A DNA stretch of 62,118 nt. It comes from Duncaniella muris (lineage in GTDB: Bacteria; Bacteroidota; Bacteroidia; Bacteroidales; Muribaculaceae). Below, one piece after another: positions 43,518 to 53,281 of the stretch. The stretch is taken from assembly GCF_003024805.1 (NCBI RefSeq), contig NZ_PUEC01000022.1, positions 1 through 62,118 on the forward strand. The letters are read 5' to 3'. Positions within the stretch are counted from its first letter, which is position 1, and each line of letters starts with the position of its first letter. The translations under genes were made by a program, and so were the position numbers. A model generated the notes under the pieces. It was given only the letters and a program-made list of their open reading frames with translations, did no database searches and was not told the DNA's origin.

Positions 43518-44306
43518 ATGAAACACTTCTCATCACAAACTAAAAACGCACTTCTCTCACTGATCGTTGCCACCGGCGCGCTTCTGGCGTCATGCGGTCC
43601 GGCGAAAGATATCGCCTACATGCAGGACCTCCCTGACAACGCCGTGCTCACCCTCCAGGAAAACGGCGAACTCCGTCTGCAGCCCGGCGACAAGCTCCGC
43701 ATCAAGGTCCACAGCCGCGACGAGGAGATGGTCAAGATGTTCAATCTCTCGCAGACAAGCAACTCAGGCTCCGTGGAGCATGACATGTACACCGTCGACA
43801 AGAACGGAAAGATCGACGTCCCGGTGCTCGGACAGCTCTCGGTCGAAGGCATGACACGCCTCGATGTGGCCCAGATGATAAAATACCGTCTGCTTGCCGG
43901 AAGCCTGCTCCGCGACCCGATAGTCACCGTGGAGTTTCCGCAGATGGCCTATTACGTGATCGGCGAATCAGGCGTGGGGCGCCATGAGTTCCCGGCCGAC
44001 AAGCTCAACATCATGGAGGCCCTCTCGATCTCCGGCGACCTCGCTATCAGCGGAAAGCGCACCAACATTCTGGTGCTCCGCACCGAAAACGGCAAGCAGG
44101 TGCCCTATCGCGTGGACCTCACAAGAGCCGACGGCGTATATGCCTCGCCGGCCTACTACCTCAAGCAGAACGACATGATCTACATCGAGCCAACCCAGGT
44201 CAAGGCCAACCAGTCGACAGCCAACGGCAACAGCTACATGACCCCTTCGTTCTGGATCTCGATGTTCTCCTTCGCCACCACAATAGCGGTGCTTCTCACA
44301 AAGTAA
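43518..44306 (+). CDS. Polysaccharide export outer-membrane lipoprotein (OPX, Wza-like)
   Basis: This 262-aa protein forms the outer part of the polysaccharide export channel. The lipobox LLASC is at about residue 26. The polysaccharide-export domain follows (LRLQPGDKLRIKVHSRDEE, about 50-140), then an SLBB-type domain (about 150-215) and a C-terminal hydrophobic segment (FWISMFSFATTIAVLLT) that could be the membrane helix of short OPX proteins. It is the first gene of the locus, 43 nt before wzc. Confidence 0.94.
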   Translation: MKHFSSQTKNALLSLIVATGALLASCGPAKDIAYMQDLPDNAVLTLQENGELRLQPGDKLRIKVHSRDEEMVKMFNLSQTSNSGSVEHDMYTVDKNGKIDVPVLGQLSVEGMTRLDVAQMIKYRLLAGSLLRDPIVTVEFPQMAYYVIGESGVGRHEFPADKLNIMEALSISGDLAISGKRTNILVLRTENGKQVPYRVDLTRADGVYASPAYYLKQNDMIYIEPTQVKANQSTANGNSYMTPSFWISMFSFATTIAVLLTK

Positions 44307-44349
44307 CAGATACCACACCTAACCTCCTAACGCCAATTCTTCTCGACTG

Positions 44350-46794
44350 ATGCAACGAAATCTCAACCAATCACCCGCCACAGGGACCGAAACTGCCGCA
44401 CAGGCCGCATCGTTCCGGCAGAATGCTGAAGGCTTCGCCAAGATAAAAGACATAATCTTTCTGATGCTCGGCCACTGGAAATGGTTTGTCCTCTCCCTGG
44501 CCGTGGCCTTCGGAGCGGCATACTATTACCTGCAGATCACCCCCAAAGTCTACACAGCCTCTGCCGCCATACTCGTCAAAAGCGATGAAAAGAACTCCGG
44601 ATCGGAAGATATGCTGCTCGACCTCGGAATCAAAGCCCAGAAAGTAAATATCACAAACGAGATAATGTCGATGCTCACCGGCTCGGTGGCCGATGAGATA
44701 ACCCGCCGCCTGCAGCTCAACACCGAGTACTACCATCCCGGAACTTTCCACAAGGCCGTGGCCTACGGTGTGGAACTGCCAGTTACCGTCGAACTGCCCG
44801 ACCTCGGACAGGCCGAAAGCGCAAGCTTCAGCCTCCAGCTGCGCAAAGACAGCACCATAAGGATCTCTTCTATGGTGCTCAATGACAAAGCTCTTGACGG
44901 CTCTCTGACCTTCAGCATGGGCAAGCCGGTGAAGACTCCGCTCGGCATCATGACCGTCAAGCCTTCGCCCTACTACCGCGAGGGATTTCAGGACGAACTG
45001 ACAATAAGCCGCATCCCGTTCAGCACCGCATCGGCCCAGATCAGATCATCGATCGACGCACGTCAGCGCAACAACCGCGCGTCAATAATCGACATCACCT
45101 ACAGCGACCAGTCGCGCACACGCGCCGAGGACATCCTCTCGACCCTCGTGGCCGTCTACAATGAAAACTGGATCAAAGACCGCAACCAGGTGACGGCAAG
45201 CACCACGGAGTTCATCAAGGAACGCCTGTCGATCATCGAAAGCGAACTCGGCAACGTGGACAGCGACATCTCAGACTACAAATCGCGCAACCTCGTCACC
45301 GATGTCAGTGCGATGGGCGGCATAGCGCTCTCGCAGATGAACTCATCGCAGGAAGCCGGACGCGAACTTGACAACCGCGTCTACATGACCAAATATCTCC
45401 GCAACTACCTGACCGACGGAATGCACGAGAAAGAACAGCTTCCGGCCAACTCCGGCATAGACAATCCCAGCATCGAGGCCCAGATCCAGGCCTACAACCA
45501 GCTCCTGCTCCAGCGCAACAACCACCTGTCAATCTCCTCCGAACAGAATCCGCTCGTCATGGACATAGACCAGAAGCTGTCGACAATGAAGGGCAGCATC
45601 CTCGGATCGCTCGACAATGAGCTGACCATGCTCTCCACCCAGAAAAGAGCCATTTCATCGGCCCAGTCGCAGGCGGTGTCGAAAATCGCAGCCAATCCGC
45701 AGCAGGCCAAGTATCTTCTCTCGGTCGAGCGCCAGCAGAAGGTCAAGGAGTCGCTCTACCTCTTCCTGCTCCAGAAGCGCGAGGAAAATGAACTTTCGCA
45801 GGCCTTCACCGCCTACAATACCCGCCTGATCGAACATCCTACGGCATCACCGGTGCCCGTCACCCCGATACCCTCCCGGATCATGACCTTCGCTCTGATA
45901 GCAGGTCTGTTTGTTCCGGCCGGCATCATAATGCTCATCGAGTCGTTCAACACCGCCGTGCGTGGCCGCAAAGACCTCCAGGACCTCCATGCGCCCTTCG
46001 TCGGTGAAATTCCGCTGGCCACCCAGCGCAAAGGCAAGCGCCGTGTGGCCCGTGAGGTCTCAGACAACCGTGTGGTGGTCAAATCAGGCAGCCGGAGCAT
46101 CATGAACGAAGCCTTCCGCGTGGTGCGCACCAATCTGGAATTCATCCTCGGCTTTGACGGCGGCCACCATGTGGTGATGCTCTCGTCAATGAATCCCGGC
46201 AGCGGCAAGACCTTCACCTGCGCCAACCTGTCGACAGCTCTTGCCATCAAAGGCAAGAAAGTAATAGCCGTTGACCTCGACCTGCGCCGCGCTTCGCTCT
46301 CGGCCTATGTCGACAATCCCGCCCAGGGTGTGTCAAACTACCTCAGCGGGCAGGTAGCCGACTATCATGACGTGATAGTGCGCCTTGGAGAGCTCGATGT
46401 GCTCCCCGTAGGCACAATTCCGCCCAACCCTACGGAACTTTTCTTCCATCCGCGCTTTGCCCGCATGATGGAGGAGCTGAAAGAAAACTATGACTATGTG
46501 ATCCTCGACTGCCCGCCTGTGGAGATCGTGGCCGACGCCGCCATCATCTCCCGCTATGCCGAGATGACTCTCTTCATAATCCGCGCCCACCTCATGGACC
46601 GCTCTTTCCTCGCCGACATCGAAAACTGGTATCAGGAGCGCCGCTACCCGAACATCTCCGTGATCCTCAACGGCACCCGCAGCGAGTTCTCGCACTACGG
46701 AGGCAGCCGCTACGGCTATCAGCGCTACGGCTACCACTACGGCCACTACGGCGAGTACACAGATTCAGCCGAGGAATCCGAAAAAAGATCCTGA
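44350..46794 (+). CDS. Wzc-like chain-length regulator / bacterial tyrosine kinase
   Basis: This 814-aa inner-membrane protein controls polymer length and export. There is a Wzz domain with the first helix (about 38-58), a periplasmic coiled-coil part, a second helix (about 510-535), then a cytosolic BY-kinase domain (about 570-800). Walker A is MNPGSGKTF, Walker A' is VIAVDLDLRR, and Walker B is YVILDCPP. The tail carries the tyrosine cluster HYGGSRYGYQRYGYHYGHYG, the usual autophosphorylation site. It fuses the Wzz and kinase parts in one chain. Confidence 0.95.
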   Translation: MQRNLNQSPATGTETAAQAASFRQNAEGFAKIKDIIFLMLGHWKWFVLSLAVAFGAAYYYLQITPKVYTASAAILVKSDEKNSGSEDMLLDLGIKAQKVNITNEIMSMLTGSVADEITRRLQLNTEYYHPGTFHKAVAYGVELPVTVELPDLGQAESASFSLQLRKDSTIRISSMVLNDKALDGSLTFSMGKPVKTPLGIMTVKPSPYYREGFQDELTISRIPFSTASAQIRSSIDARQRNNRASIIDITYSDQSRTRAEDILSTLVAVYNENWIKDRNQVTASTTEFIKERLSIIESELGNVDSDISDYKSRNLVTDVSAMGGIALSQMNSSQEAGRELDNRVYMTKYLRNYLTDGMHEKEQLPANSGIDNPSIEAQIQAYNQLLLQRNNHLSISSEQNPLVMDIDQKLSTMKGSILGSLDNELTMLSTQKRAISSAQSQAVSKIAANPQQAKYLLSVERQQKVKESLYLFLLQKREENELSQAFTAYNTRLIEHPTASPVPVTPIPSRIMTFALIAGLFVPAGIIMLIESFNTAVRGRKDLQDLHAPFVGEIPLATQRKGKRRVAREVSDNRVVVKSGSRSIMNEAFRVVRTNLEFILGFDGGHHVVMLSSMNPGSGKTFTCANLSTALAIKGKKVIAVDLDLRRASLSAYVDNPAQGVSNYLSGQVADYHDVIVRLGELDVLPVGTIPPNPTELFFHPRFARMMEELKENYDYVILDCPPVEIVADAAIISRYAEMTLFIIRAHLMDRSFLADIENWYQERRYPNISVILNGTRSEFSHYGGSRYGYQRYGYHYGHYGEYTDSAEESEKRS

Positions 46795-46800
46795 TCACCA

Positions 46801-47973
46801 ATGAACGGCTCCGGACGCAGAAAAATACTGTTTGTGATCGACTCCTTCAATATCGGAGGGGCCGAACGCAGTCTCTGCACCCTTCTCGGCCTCCTTCCGG
46901 CTGAGAAGTTTGACATCAGCGTGATGCTCGCCTCCGGCGGTGGCCCGCTTGAAAAATATCTTCCGCCGGATGTCAGGCTCAGCGAGATTCCGCTCTGCGC
47001 CGATGACCTGAAATCGCGGCTCCGCTTCCGCTTCCATCATCTGCGCCACGCCCTCATCTCCCGCATGGCCCGGCAAAGGAACCTCAGGAGCAATCCCGTG
47101 GAGCTTTACTGGACAGAGATGGGATGTCTGGCTCCCGCGCCGGCCGAATCATATGATGTGGCCATAGCCTACCATCAGGGCTTCCCTACTTACTTTGTGG
47201 CTGAAAAGGTGAAAGCCGCGCGGAAAATTGCCTGGATCAACGCCGACATCGTACGCGACAACTACAGCGAGGCTTTCAACCTCCGCTTCTACCACCTATA
47301 TAACAAGGTAGTGACAGCCTCCGCACGCTTGCGCGATCTGCTGCTCGATGCCTGGCACTTCCGGCCGGAGCAACTGCTCCCCATACGCGACATTGTCTCC
47401 TCCGCACTGCTGCGCCGTCTTGCCGGCGGTGATGACAGCGCGCCCGGACAGCACTCCGGCCCACTGCGCCTGCTCACAGTGGGGCGGCTCGCCCCCGTCA
47501 AAGGCTATGACCTGCTCATAGCCACCGCCGCACTGCTGCGTGACCGTGGATTTTCATTCCGCTGGGACATCATAGGCGACGGCCCCATGCGCGAGGAGAT
47601 CCGCCGGCTCATCTCCCGACACTCTCTGGAAGAACATGTCACACTGCTCGGCCCGATCGACAACCCATATCCCTGGATGCGCTCTTGCGACATCTATATA
47701 CAGCCCTCACGCTCCGAAGGCTACGGAATAGCCGTCTGCGAAGCCAAAGCCTTCTGCCGCCCGGTCATAGTCACTGACTTCAAGGTAGCGCCGGAGCTCA
47801 TTGACCACGGCCGCGACGGACTTATTGCATCAATGACCGCCGAGTCGCTTGCCGATGCCGTCACCCGGCTGGCATCGCCTCAGCTCAGAGAAAAAATATC
47901 GTCCCGGATAGCCGCCTCTGACTCCGATGACACCTCCGAAAGCCTCCGCCTCGTGCTTGAACTTCTTGACTGA
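46801..47973 (+). CDS. GT4 glycosyltransferase
   Basis: This 390-aa GT-B enzyme adds a sugar to the growing repeat unit. The N-terminal half starts with ILFVIDSFNIGGAERSL (the GGAE loop), and the C-terminal GT4 domain (about 220-370) has TVGRLAPVKGYDLLI, IGDGPMREEIRRL and the retaining-GT4 motif QPSRSEGYGIAVCEAKA. The start is 7 nt after the wzc stop. The sugar is unknown. Confidence 0.93.
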   Translation: MNGSGRRKILFVIDSFNIGGAERSLCTLLGLLPAEKFDISVMLASGGGPLEKYLPPDVRLSEIPLCADDLKSRLRFRFHHLRHALISRMARQRNLRSNPVELYWTEMGCLAPAPAESYDVAIAYHQGFPTYFVAEKVKAARKIAWINADIVRDNYSEAFNLRFYHLYNKVVTASARLRDLLLDAWHFRPEQLLPIRDIVSSALLRRLAGGDDSAPGQHSGPLRLLTVGRLAPVKGYDLLIATAALLRDRGFSFRWDIIGDGPMREEIRRLISRHSLEEHVTLLGPIDNPYPWMRSCDIYIQPSRSEGYGIAVCEAKAFCRPVIVTDFKVAPELIDHGRDGLIASMTAESLADAVTRLASPQLREKISSRIAASDSDDTSESLRLVLELLD

Positions 47974-48018
47974 CACAAAAACTGCCTGCTGACCGCATCT
48001 CCCCGCCCGACATAACCC

Positions 48019-49212
48019 ATGAAACGAATCTTCATCGCAATGCACTATCTCGAAATCGGGGGCGCCGAAAACGCTCTCATCGGCCTGCTGCATGCCCTTG
48101 ACTATTCCGAAGTGTCGGTCGACCTCTTCCTCTACGCACGCCGGGGCGAAATGCTCCCCTTGGTGCCGCCGGAAGTCTGCATACTGCCCGAAATCCCGGC
48201 CTACGCCCACATCGAATCACCGCTGAAAGACGCCTTTCTCCACGGCCACATCCGCGTGGGACTCGGACGCCTGCACGCGAAAGCCCTCGCCGTCATGCGC
48301 CGCGGCAAAACCACAGCCGGAAGCGACCACACGGCCATTTTCTCCTACATAGGCCGCTGCGTCACCCCAGCCCTTCCCCCGGTCACCGACCGTGTCTATG
48401 ATCTGGCTGTCTCCTTCCTCACCCCGCATGACATTGTGCTCTCAAAAGTCAGGGCACACAAAAAAGTCTGCTGGATCCACACCGACTACTCCCGCATCTC
48501 CCTCGACCCTGCTTTCGAGCTTCCGGTCTGGCAGGCCTATGACCATATCGTCTCCATCTCGCCTGACGTAAGCCGTGGCTTCATAAAAGTCTTCCCCTCT
48601 CTCGCCCCGAAAATCACCGAGATAGCCAACATACTCCCCGAAACCCTCATCCGCGGGAGAGCCGGGTCAGGCTCGGCACCCGAACTGCAGCCCGGCCGCC
48701 TCAATCTGCTCTCCGTGGGGCGCTTCACCCATGCCAAGAACTTCGACAACATCCCCGACATAGCCCGCCGCCTGCGCGACGACCACCATGCAGCCCCTTT
48801 CCACTGGTATCTGATAGGCTACGGCAGCGACGAGGCTCTGATTCGACGCCGCATCGCAGAGTCCGGCACGAATGACTGCGTCACCATACTCGGCAAGCGC
48901 GCCAACCCCTACCCCTACATCAGCGGCTGCGACATCTACGTGCAGCCCTCGCGCTATGAAGGCCGCTGCGTCACCGTCCGTGAAGCCCAGCTCCTCGGCA
49001 AGCCGGTGGTCATCGCCGCCTATCCCACCGCCTCATCCCAGGTCAGCGACGGCAAAGACGGCTTCATTCTCCCCTCTGACAACAGCGGCTTCGCTGCCGG
49101 ACTCGCCAGCCTCGCCGCCTCTCCTGACTGCCTCGAAGAAATTGCCCGCAACCTGCTCTCCGCCGATTACTCCGACCGCACCGAAGCCCGCAAACTCGTC
49201 TCTCTCATCTGA
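48019..49212 (+). CDS. GT4 glycosyltransferase
   Basis: This 397-aa GT-B enzyme is related to the previous one in layout: FIAMHYLEIGGAENALIGL at the N terminus, SVGRFTHAKNFDNIPDIA, IGYGSDEALIRRRI and QPSRYEGRCVTVREAQLLG in the GT4 half. The two adjacent genes may be an old duplication. It is 45 nt downstream of the first GT4. Donor and acceptor cannot be read from the sequence. Confidence 0.93.
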   Translation: MKRIFIAMHYLEIGGAENALIGLLHALDYSEVSVDLFLYARRGEMLPLVPPEVCILPEIPAYAHIESPLKDAFLHGHIRVGLGRLHAKALAVMRRGKTTAGSDHTAIFSYIGRCVTPALPPVTDRVYDLAVSFLTPHDIVLSKVRAHKKVCWIHTDYSRISLDPAFELPVWQAYDHIVSISPDVSRGFIKVFPSLAPKITEIANILPETLIRGRAGSGSAPELQPGRLNLLSVGRFTHAKNFDNIPDIARRLRDDHHAAPFHWYLIGYGSDEALIRRRIAESGTNDCVTILGKRANPYPYISGCDIYVQPSRYEGRCVTVREAQLLGKPVVIAAYPTASSQVSDGKDGFILPSDNSGFAAGLASLAASPDCLEEIARNLLSADYSDRTEARKLVSLI

Positions 49213-49224
49213 TCAACCCGCCCG

Positions 49225-49962
49225 ATGTCAATACCCCGCATAATCCACTACTGCTGGTTCGGAAGCAAGCCATTGCCGCCGAGCGCTCTCCGTTGCATCG
49301 ACTCCTGGCGCCGCAACTTCCCCGGATGGGAAATCCGCCGCTGGGACGAAAGCAATTTCGACATCAACGCCATCACCTATACCCGCCAGGCGGCATCCAC
49401 CGGCAAGTGGGCCTTTGTCAGCGACTATGCCCGCTTCCTGATTCTCTACCGCCACGGAGGAATCTATTTCGACACCGATGTGGAGGTAATCCGCCCGATG
49501 GACCACATCACAGCCGCCGGCGCCTTCATGGGCTTTGAAAAAAGCCACACCGGCATCGGAGTGGCCTCCGGACTCGGCATAGGCGCACCCGCCGGACATC
49601 CGTTCTATAAAAAAATCATAGACCTCTACTCCACTCTCACCTATCTCGACAGCGAGGGCCGACCCCTGCCGGGCACAGTCGTGGCCCACGTCACCCGCCT
49701 CTTCCTTGAAGCAGGACTCCGGGAAGAAGACCGCCTCCAGACCGTAGAAGGCATAACGGTCTACCCCAACGAATTCTTCAACCCCCTCGACGATGCCACC
49801 GGACGCCTGCGCGTGACACCATGCACATGCTCCATACACCACTACGACAAGACCTGGTGCGACAACTACGGCCCGTTGCGCACCCGACTGACGCGCCTCC
49901 TCCACCGCCTGTTCGGAGTCACCACCTTCACCCGCCTCCGCAAACTCATAACCCGCAACTGA
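49225..49962 (+). CDS. GT32-type glycosyltransferase (capsular polysaccharide synthesis family)
   Basis: This 245-aa enzyme has the GT32/OCH1-like pattern: IPRIIHYCWFGSKPLPPSALRCIDSWRRNFPGWEIRRW at the start, the FVSDYARFLILYRHGGIYFDTDVEV block with the DxD nucleotide-sugar motif (about residue 90), and the C-terminal IHHYDKTWCD. It follows the second GT4 by 12 nt and ends 2 nt before the proposed start of the EpsG gene. Confidence 0.93.
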   Translation: MSIPRIIHYCWFGSKPLPPSALRCIDSWRRNFPGWEIRRWDESNFDINAITYTRQAASTGKWAFVSDYARFLILYRHGGIYFDTDVEVIRPMDHITAAGAFMGFEKSHTGIGVASGLGIGAPAGHPFYKKIIDLYSTLTYLDSEGRPLPGTVVAHVTRLFLEAGLREEDRLQTVEGITVYPNEFFNPLDDATGRLRVTPCTCSIHHYDKTWCDNYGPLRTRLTRLLHRLFGVTTFTRLRKLITRN

Positions 49963-49964
49963 CA

Positions 49965-51071
49965 TTGGAAGCATCTCTATACGAACCGATCTATCTGACC
50001 CTGATCAGCCTGCTCTCGCTCGTCACAGGCATGAGGCTGATAATCTCCGGAGGCAACACTCTTGCCATCGGCGAGCACAACCGCGGCAATTCCCTCGGTC
50101 CGCTGATCCTCTGCCTCATCCTGGCCATATGGATCGGCCTGCGTCCGGTTTCATTCCTCTTCGGCGATACGGTCAACTACGCGATGGTCTACAACGCCAT
50201 CGAGCCCGGCAACCTGCATGACTACCGCATATCATCAGAATGGCTCTGGGACATCTTCACCTACCTCTGCCGCACGGCCGGACTCTCGGTCAACGTCTAC
50301 TTCATGCTGATTGACCTGGTCTACATACTCGTATCTTTCGCCGCGGTCAAAAAATTCGTACCCACCTCCCCCTGGCTCGGCACCCTCTTCCTCATCGGAG
50401 CCCTCTTCTTCTTCTCATTCGGCACCAACGGCCTGCGCAACGGTGTGGCCTGCAGCATAGTGCTTCTCATCATGGCCTACATGCTCGAAGAGCGTTATGT
50501 CTCAGCGGTTATCCTCTCACTCATAGCCCTGAGCATCCACCGCAGCTCCGCCCTTCCGCTCGGAGGCGCCATCCTCGCCCTGACAGTGCTCAAGAATCCG
50601 CGCTACGCCCTCTATGGCTGGATCACCTGCATCCTCCTGTCACTCATAGCCGGAAACTACTGGACCGAACTGATAGCCGACATCGGTTTTGACGACCGTC
50701 TGGCCCAATACACCGACACCTCCGATGAAAACCTCAGCACCTGGGGCTCCACAAGCTCCTTCCGTTGGGACTTCCTCGCCTACAGCGCCATTCCTGTCAT
50801 ATATTTCTTCTATATCTGCAGCCGGGGGCTGCGCGACGGATGGTTCAACACTCTGGCCACAACCTATCTCGTGGCCAACTCTTTCTGGGTACTGATGATC
50901 CGCGCGGCTTTCTCAAACCGTTTCGCCTACCTCTCCTGGTTTCTCATTCCGGTGATATTCGTCTACCCACTCTGCAACATGAAGGTATGGAAAGACCAGA
51001 ACTTCGTGGCCGGAATGCTGCTGATAGCCTATGTATCCATCACTGTAATCTTCCTTTCACTGATATGGTAA
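49965..51071 (+). CDS. EpsG-family polysaccharide polymerase-like membrane protein
   Basis: This 368-aa inner-membrane protein has about ten hydrophobic helices and the EpsG-like middle SFGTNGLRNGVACSIVLLIMAYMLEERY followed by IHRSSALP. It is the best candidate for the repeat-unit polymerase (Wzy role). The start is proposed at a TTG (49965), 2 nt after the GT32 stop; an ATG further in (about 50030) would cut the first helix, and the ATG at 49821 would add a Pro/His-rich part over the GT32 gene that looks spurious. Confidence 0.8.
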   Translation: MEASLYEPIYLTLISLLSLVTGMRLIISGGNTLAIGEHNRGNSLGPLILCLILAIWIGLRPVSFLFGDTVNYAMVYNAIEPGNLHDYRISSEWLWDIFTYLCRTAGLSVNVYFMLIDLVYILVSFAAVKKFVPTSPWLGTLFLIGALFFFSFGTNGLRNGVACSIVLLIMAYMLEERYVSAVILSLIALSIHRSSALPLGGAILALTVLKNPRYALYGWITCILLSLIAGNYWTELIADIGFDDRLAQYTDTSDENLSTWGSTSSFRWDFLAYSAIPVIYFFYICSRGLRDGWFNTLATTYLVANSFWVLMIRAAFSNRFAYLSWFLIPVIFVYPLCNMKVWKDQNFVAGMLLIAYVSITVIFLSLIW

Positions 51072-51970
51072 CCCGACTCACTGTCTTCACACCTACATAT
51101 AACCGCGCCCACACTCTGCGCCGCGTCTACGAAAGCCTCTGCACACAGACCGTGCGCGAGGGCTTCGAATGGCTCGTGATCGATGACGGCTCCACTGACT
51201 TCACCCGTCAGCTCGTTGAGGGCTTCATCAGCGAAAAGCGCATCCCCATACGCTATATATATAAGGAAAACGGAGGTCTCCACACCGGCTACAATACAGC
51301 CTATGCAAACATCGACTCCGAACTCTGCGTCTGCATCGACTCAGACGACTTCATGCCCGACGATGCCGTGGAGCTGATCCTGAAAAAATGGGATTCGGAA
51401 GGCTCCTCCAAATATGCCGGGCTCGTAGGCCTCGACTACTACCTCGACTCCGACACTCCCATAGGCGGCAAACTCCCCGACGATATGGCCAGTTGCTGGC
51501 TCAACGAACTGGAAACACGCGGCATACACCGCGGCGACATGAAGCAGGTGATGCGTACCGAACTGATGAAGGAAGTGGCCCCGCAGATCGGTTACCCCGG
51601 CGAAAAAAACTTCAATCCGGTCTATATGCTCCTCCAGGTCTGCGACCGCCTGCCACTGCTTGTCATCAACCGCAACCTCTGCTACGTAGACTATCAGACC
51701 GGAATCGACAGCATGTCTGAACGCATCTTCCTCCAATATCTCGACTCGCCCCGCAGCTTCGCCAAACTCCGCCGCCTCGAAATGACGCTCCGCCACACCT
51801 CAGCGGTCCGGCGTTTTCGCGTAGCCATCCACTACGTGTCGAGCTGCATCATTGCCCGTGACAGCCGCTGGCTCGCCGACTCTCCTAAAAAACTGCTGAC
51901 GCTTCTGGCTGCTCCGGCCGGTTATCTCCTCTCCCGCTACATACGCCACAAGGCAAAACAATTCACATGA
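51065..51970 (+). CDS. GT2 glycosyltransferase
   Basis: This 301-aa GT-A enzyme starts MVTRLTVFTPTYNRAHTLRRVYESL and shows EWLVIDDGSTD and the DxD-like CVCIDSDDFMPDDA. I chose the ATG at 51065, which overlaps the EpsG stop by 7 nt; the longer frame to 50765 is EpsG shadow. The C-terminal part has weak hydrophobicity and may touch the membrane. Confidence 0.93.
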   Translation: MVTRLTVFTPTYNRAHTLRRVYESLCTQTVREGFEWLVIDDGSTDFTRQLVEGFISEKRIPIRYIYKENGGLHTGYNTAYANIDSELCVCIDSDDFMPDDAVELILKKWDSEGSSKYAGLVGLDYYLDSDTPIGGKLPDDMASCWLNELETRGIHRGDMKQVMRTELMKEVAPQIGYPGEKNFNPVYMLLQVCDRLPLLVINRNLCYVDYQTGIDSMSERIFLQYLDSPRSFAKLRRLEMTLRHTSAVRRFRVAIHYVSSCIIARDSRWLADSPKKLLTLLAAPAGYLLSRYIRHKAKQFT

Positions 51971-51989
51971 CACAATAAAATGTGACACT

Positions 51990-53078
51990 ATGAAAATCCT
52001 ACACGTAATAACCTCCATGCGCACCGGCGGGGCCGAAAAGCTGGTATGCGACATGCTGCCTCTGATGCGCGATCAGGGTCATCAGGTCGAACTCGCTGTC
52101 TTTGACGGCACTCCGGGCCATCTGCTGGAGTCTGTCAGGCAGCACGGAATCACTGTCCACATTTTCGGACACGGGCTGAAATCCATCTACAACCCACAAC
52201 ATATCTATAAGTTAAAATCAACAATAGGGAGAGTCAACATTGTCCATTCCCACAACACATCGGCCCAGCTGTTCACCGCACTCGCAGCTCCGGCCGGAAC
52301 CACACTCGTAACCACCGAGCACAACACCGACAACCGCCGACGCCACCTACGACTGCTGCGGCCTCTGGATATCCGGCTCTATCGCCGCTACAAAGCCATA
52401 GCCTGCTGCAGCGAAGCTGTGGCATCATCTCTGCTCAACTATCTCGGGCCGGAATTCGCAGACCGCACAAGCGTGATTGAAAACGGGATTGACCTTTCGA
52501 CATATTCTGCCGCAGCTTCCGGCACACCAGCCGCCTCCAATGAGACCGACATCCTGATGGTGGCCGCTTTCCGCCCGCAGAAAGACCACCTGACCGCACT
52601 CCGCGCCCTCCCGCTCCTGCCCTCGGAAACAACTCTCTCATTTGCCGGAGAAGGCTCCACACGCCCGCAGATCGAAGCCGAGGTCCGCAGACTCGGTCTT
52701 GAAAAGCGGGTCAGATTTCTCGGTCCGGTCAGCAATGTGGCCGAAAGACTGCAAGCCGCCGGAATAGCCCTGCTGTCGACCCACTACGAAGGCCTGTCAC
52801 TGTCAAGCATCGAGGCAATGGCTTCAGGCACACCGCTTGTGGCCTCTGACGTGAGCGGAGTCCGTGAAGTCTGCGGAGGCGCCGCACTTCTCTTCCCCGA
52901 AGGCGATGCCGAAGCTCTCGCCGCAATCCTCGCCGACCTGCTTAAAGACCCCGCCTTGCGCCGCCAGACAGCCGACCGCTGCCGCAAACGCGCCGCCCGC
53001 TTCGACATCCGCACAACCACCCAAGCCTATCTCGACCTCTACACCCGCCTCCTCCAGGCCCCCGAAATAGTGCGATAA
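51990..53078 (+). CDS. GT4 glycosyltransferase
   Basis: This is a 362-aa GT-B enzyme. The N terminus ILHVITSMRTGGAEKLVCDML, IVHSHNTSAQLF, and the C-terminal MVAAFRPQKDHLTALRA, FAGEGSTRPQIEA and STHYEGLSLSSIEAMASG mark the family. It is the last gene of the first block of the locus, 19 nt after the GT2 gene. Then 203 nt without a gene follow before DUF5683. Confidence 0.94.
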   Translation: MKILHVITSMRTGGAEKLVCDMLPLMRDQGHQVELAVFDGTPGHLLESVRQHGITVHIFGHGLKSIYNPQHIYKLKSTIGRVNIVHSHNTSAQLFTALAAPAGTTLVTTEHNTDNRRRHLRLLRPLDIRLYRRYKAIACCSEAVASSLLNYLGPEFADRTSVIENGIDLSTYSAAASGTPAASNETDILMVAAFRPQKDHLTALRALPLLPSETTLSFAGEGSTRPQIEAEVRRLGLEKRVRFLGPVSNVAERLQAAGIALLSTHYEGLSLSSIEAMASGTPLVASDVSGVREVCGGAALLFPEGDAEALAAILADLLKDPALRRQTADRCRKRAARFDIRTTTQAYLDLYTRLLQAPEIVR

Positions 53079-53206
53079 TTCGAAGACACCACATCCGGAG
53101 CGGTAAAACGGTGTCCTGACGGACATCACCAAACGCCCTGTAGGAAACGCCCCGCTGTCATTTTCAATTTTATTGACATTTTTGACTTTGTATCCGAATT
53201 TTTCTG

Positions 53207-53214
53207 TACTTTTG
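53207..53214 (+). promoter_or_regulatory. Promoter -7 box of the DUF5683 gene
   Basis: TACTTTTG lies 67 nt before the ATG at 53282. A TTTG at 53182-53185 is 21 nt upstream and could be the -33 element. Confidence 0.5.
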
Positions 53215-53281
53215 TGCTTTGCATACATTGCTGATTCATTCGACTATTCTTCTCATACAACACTCTAACCGATCAATCTTT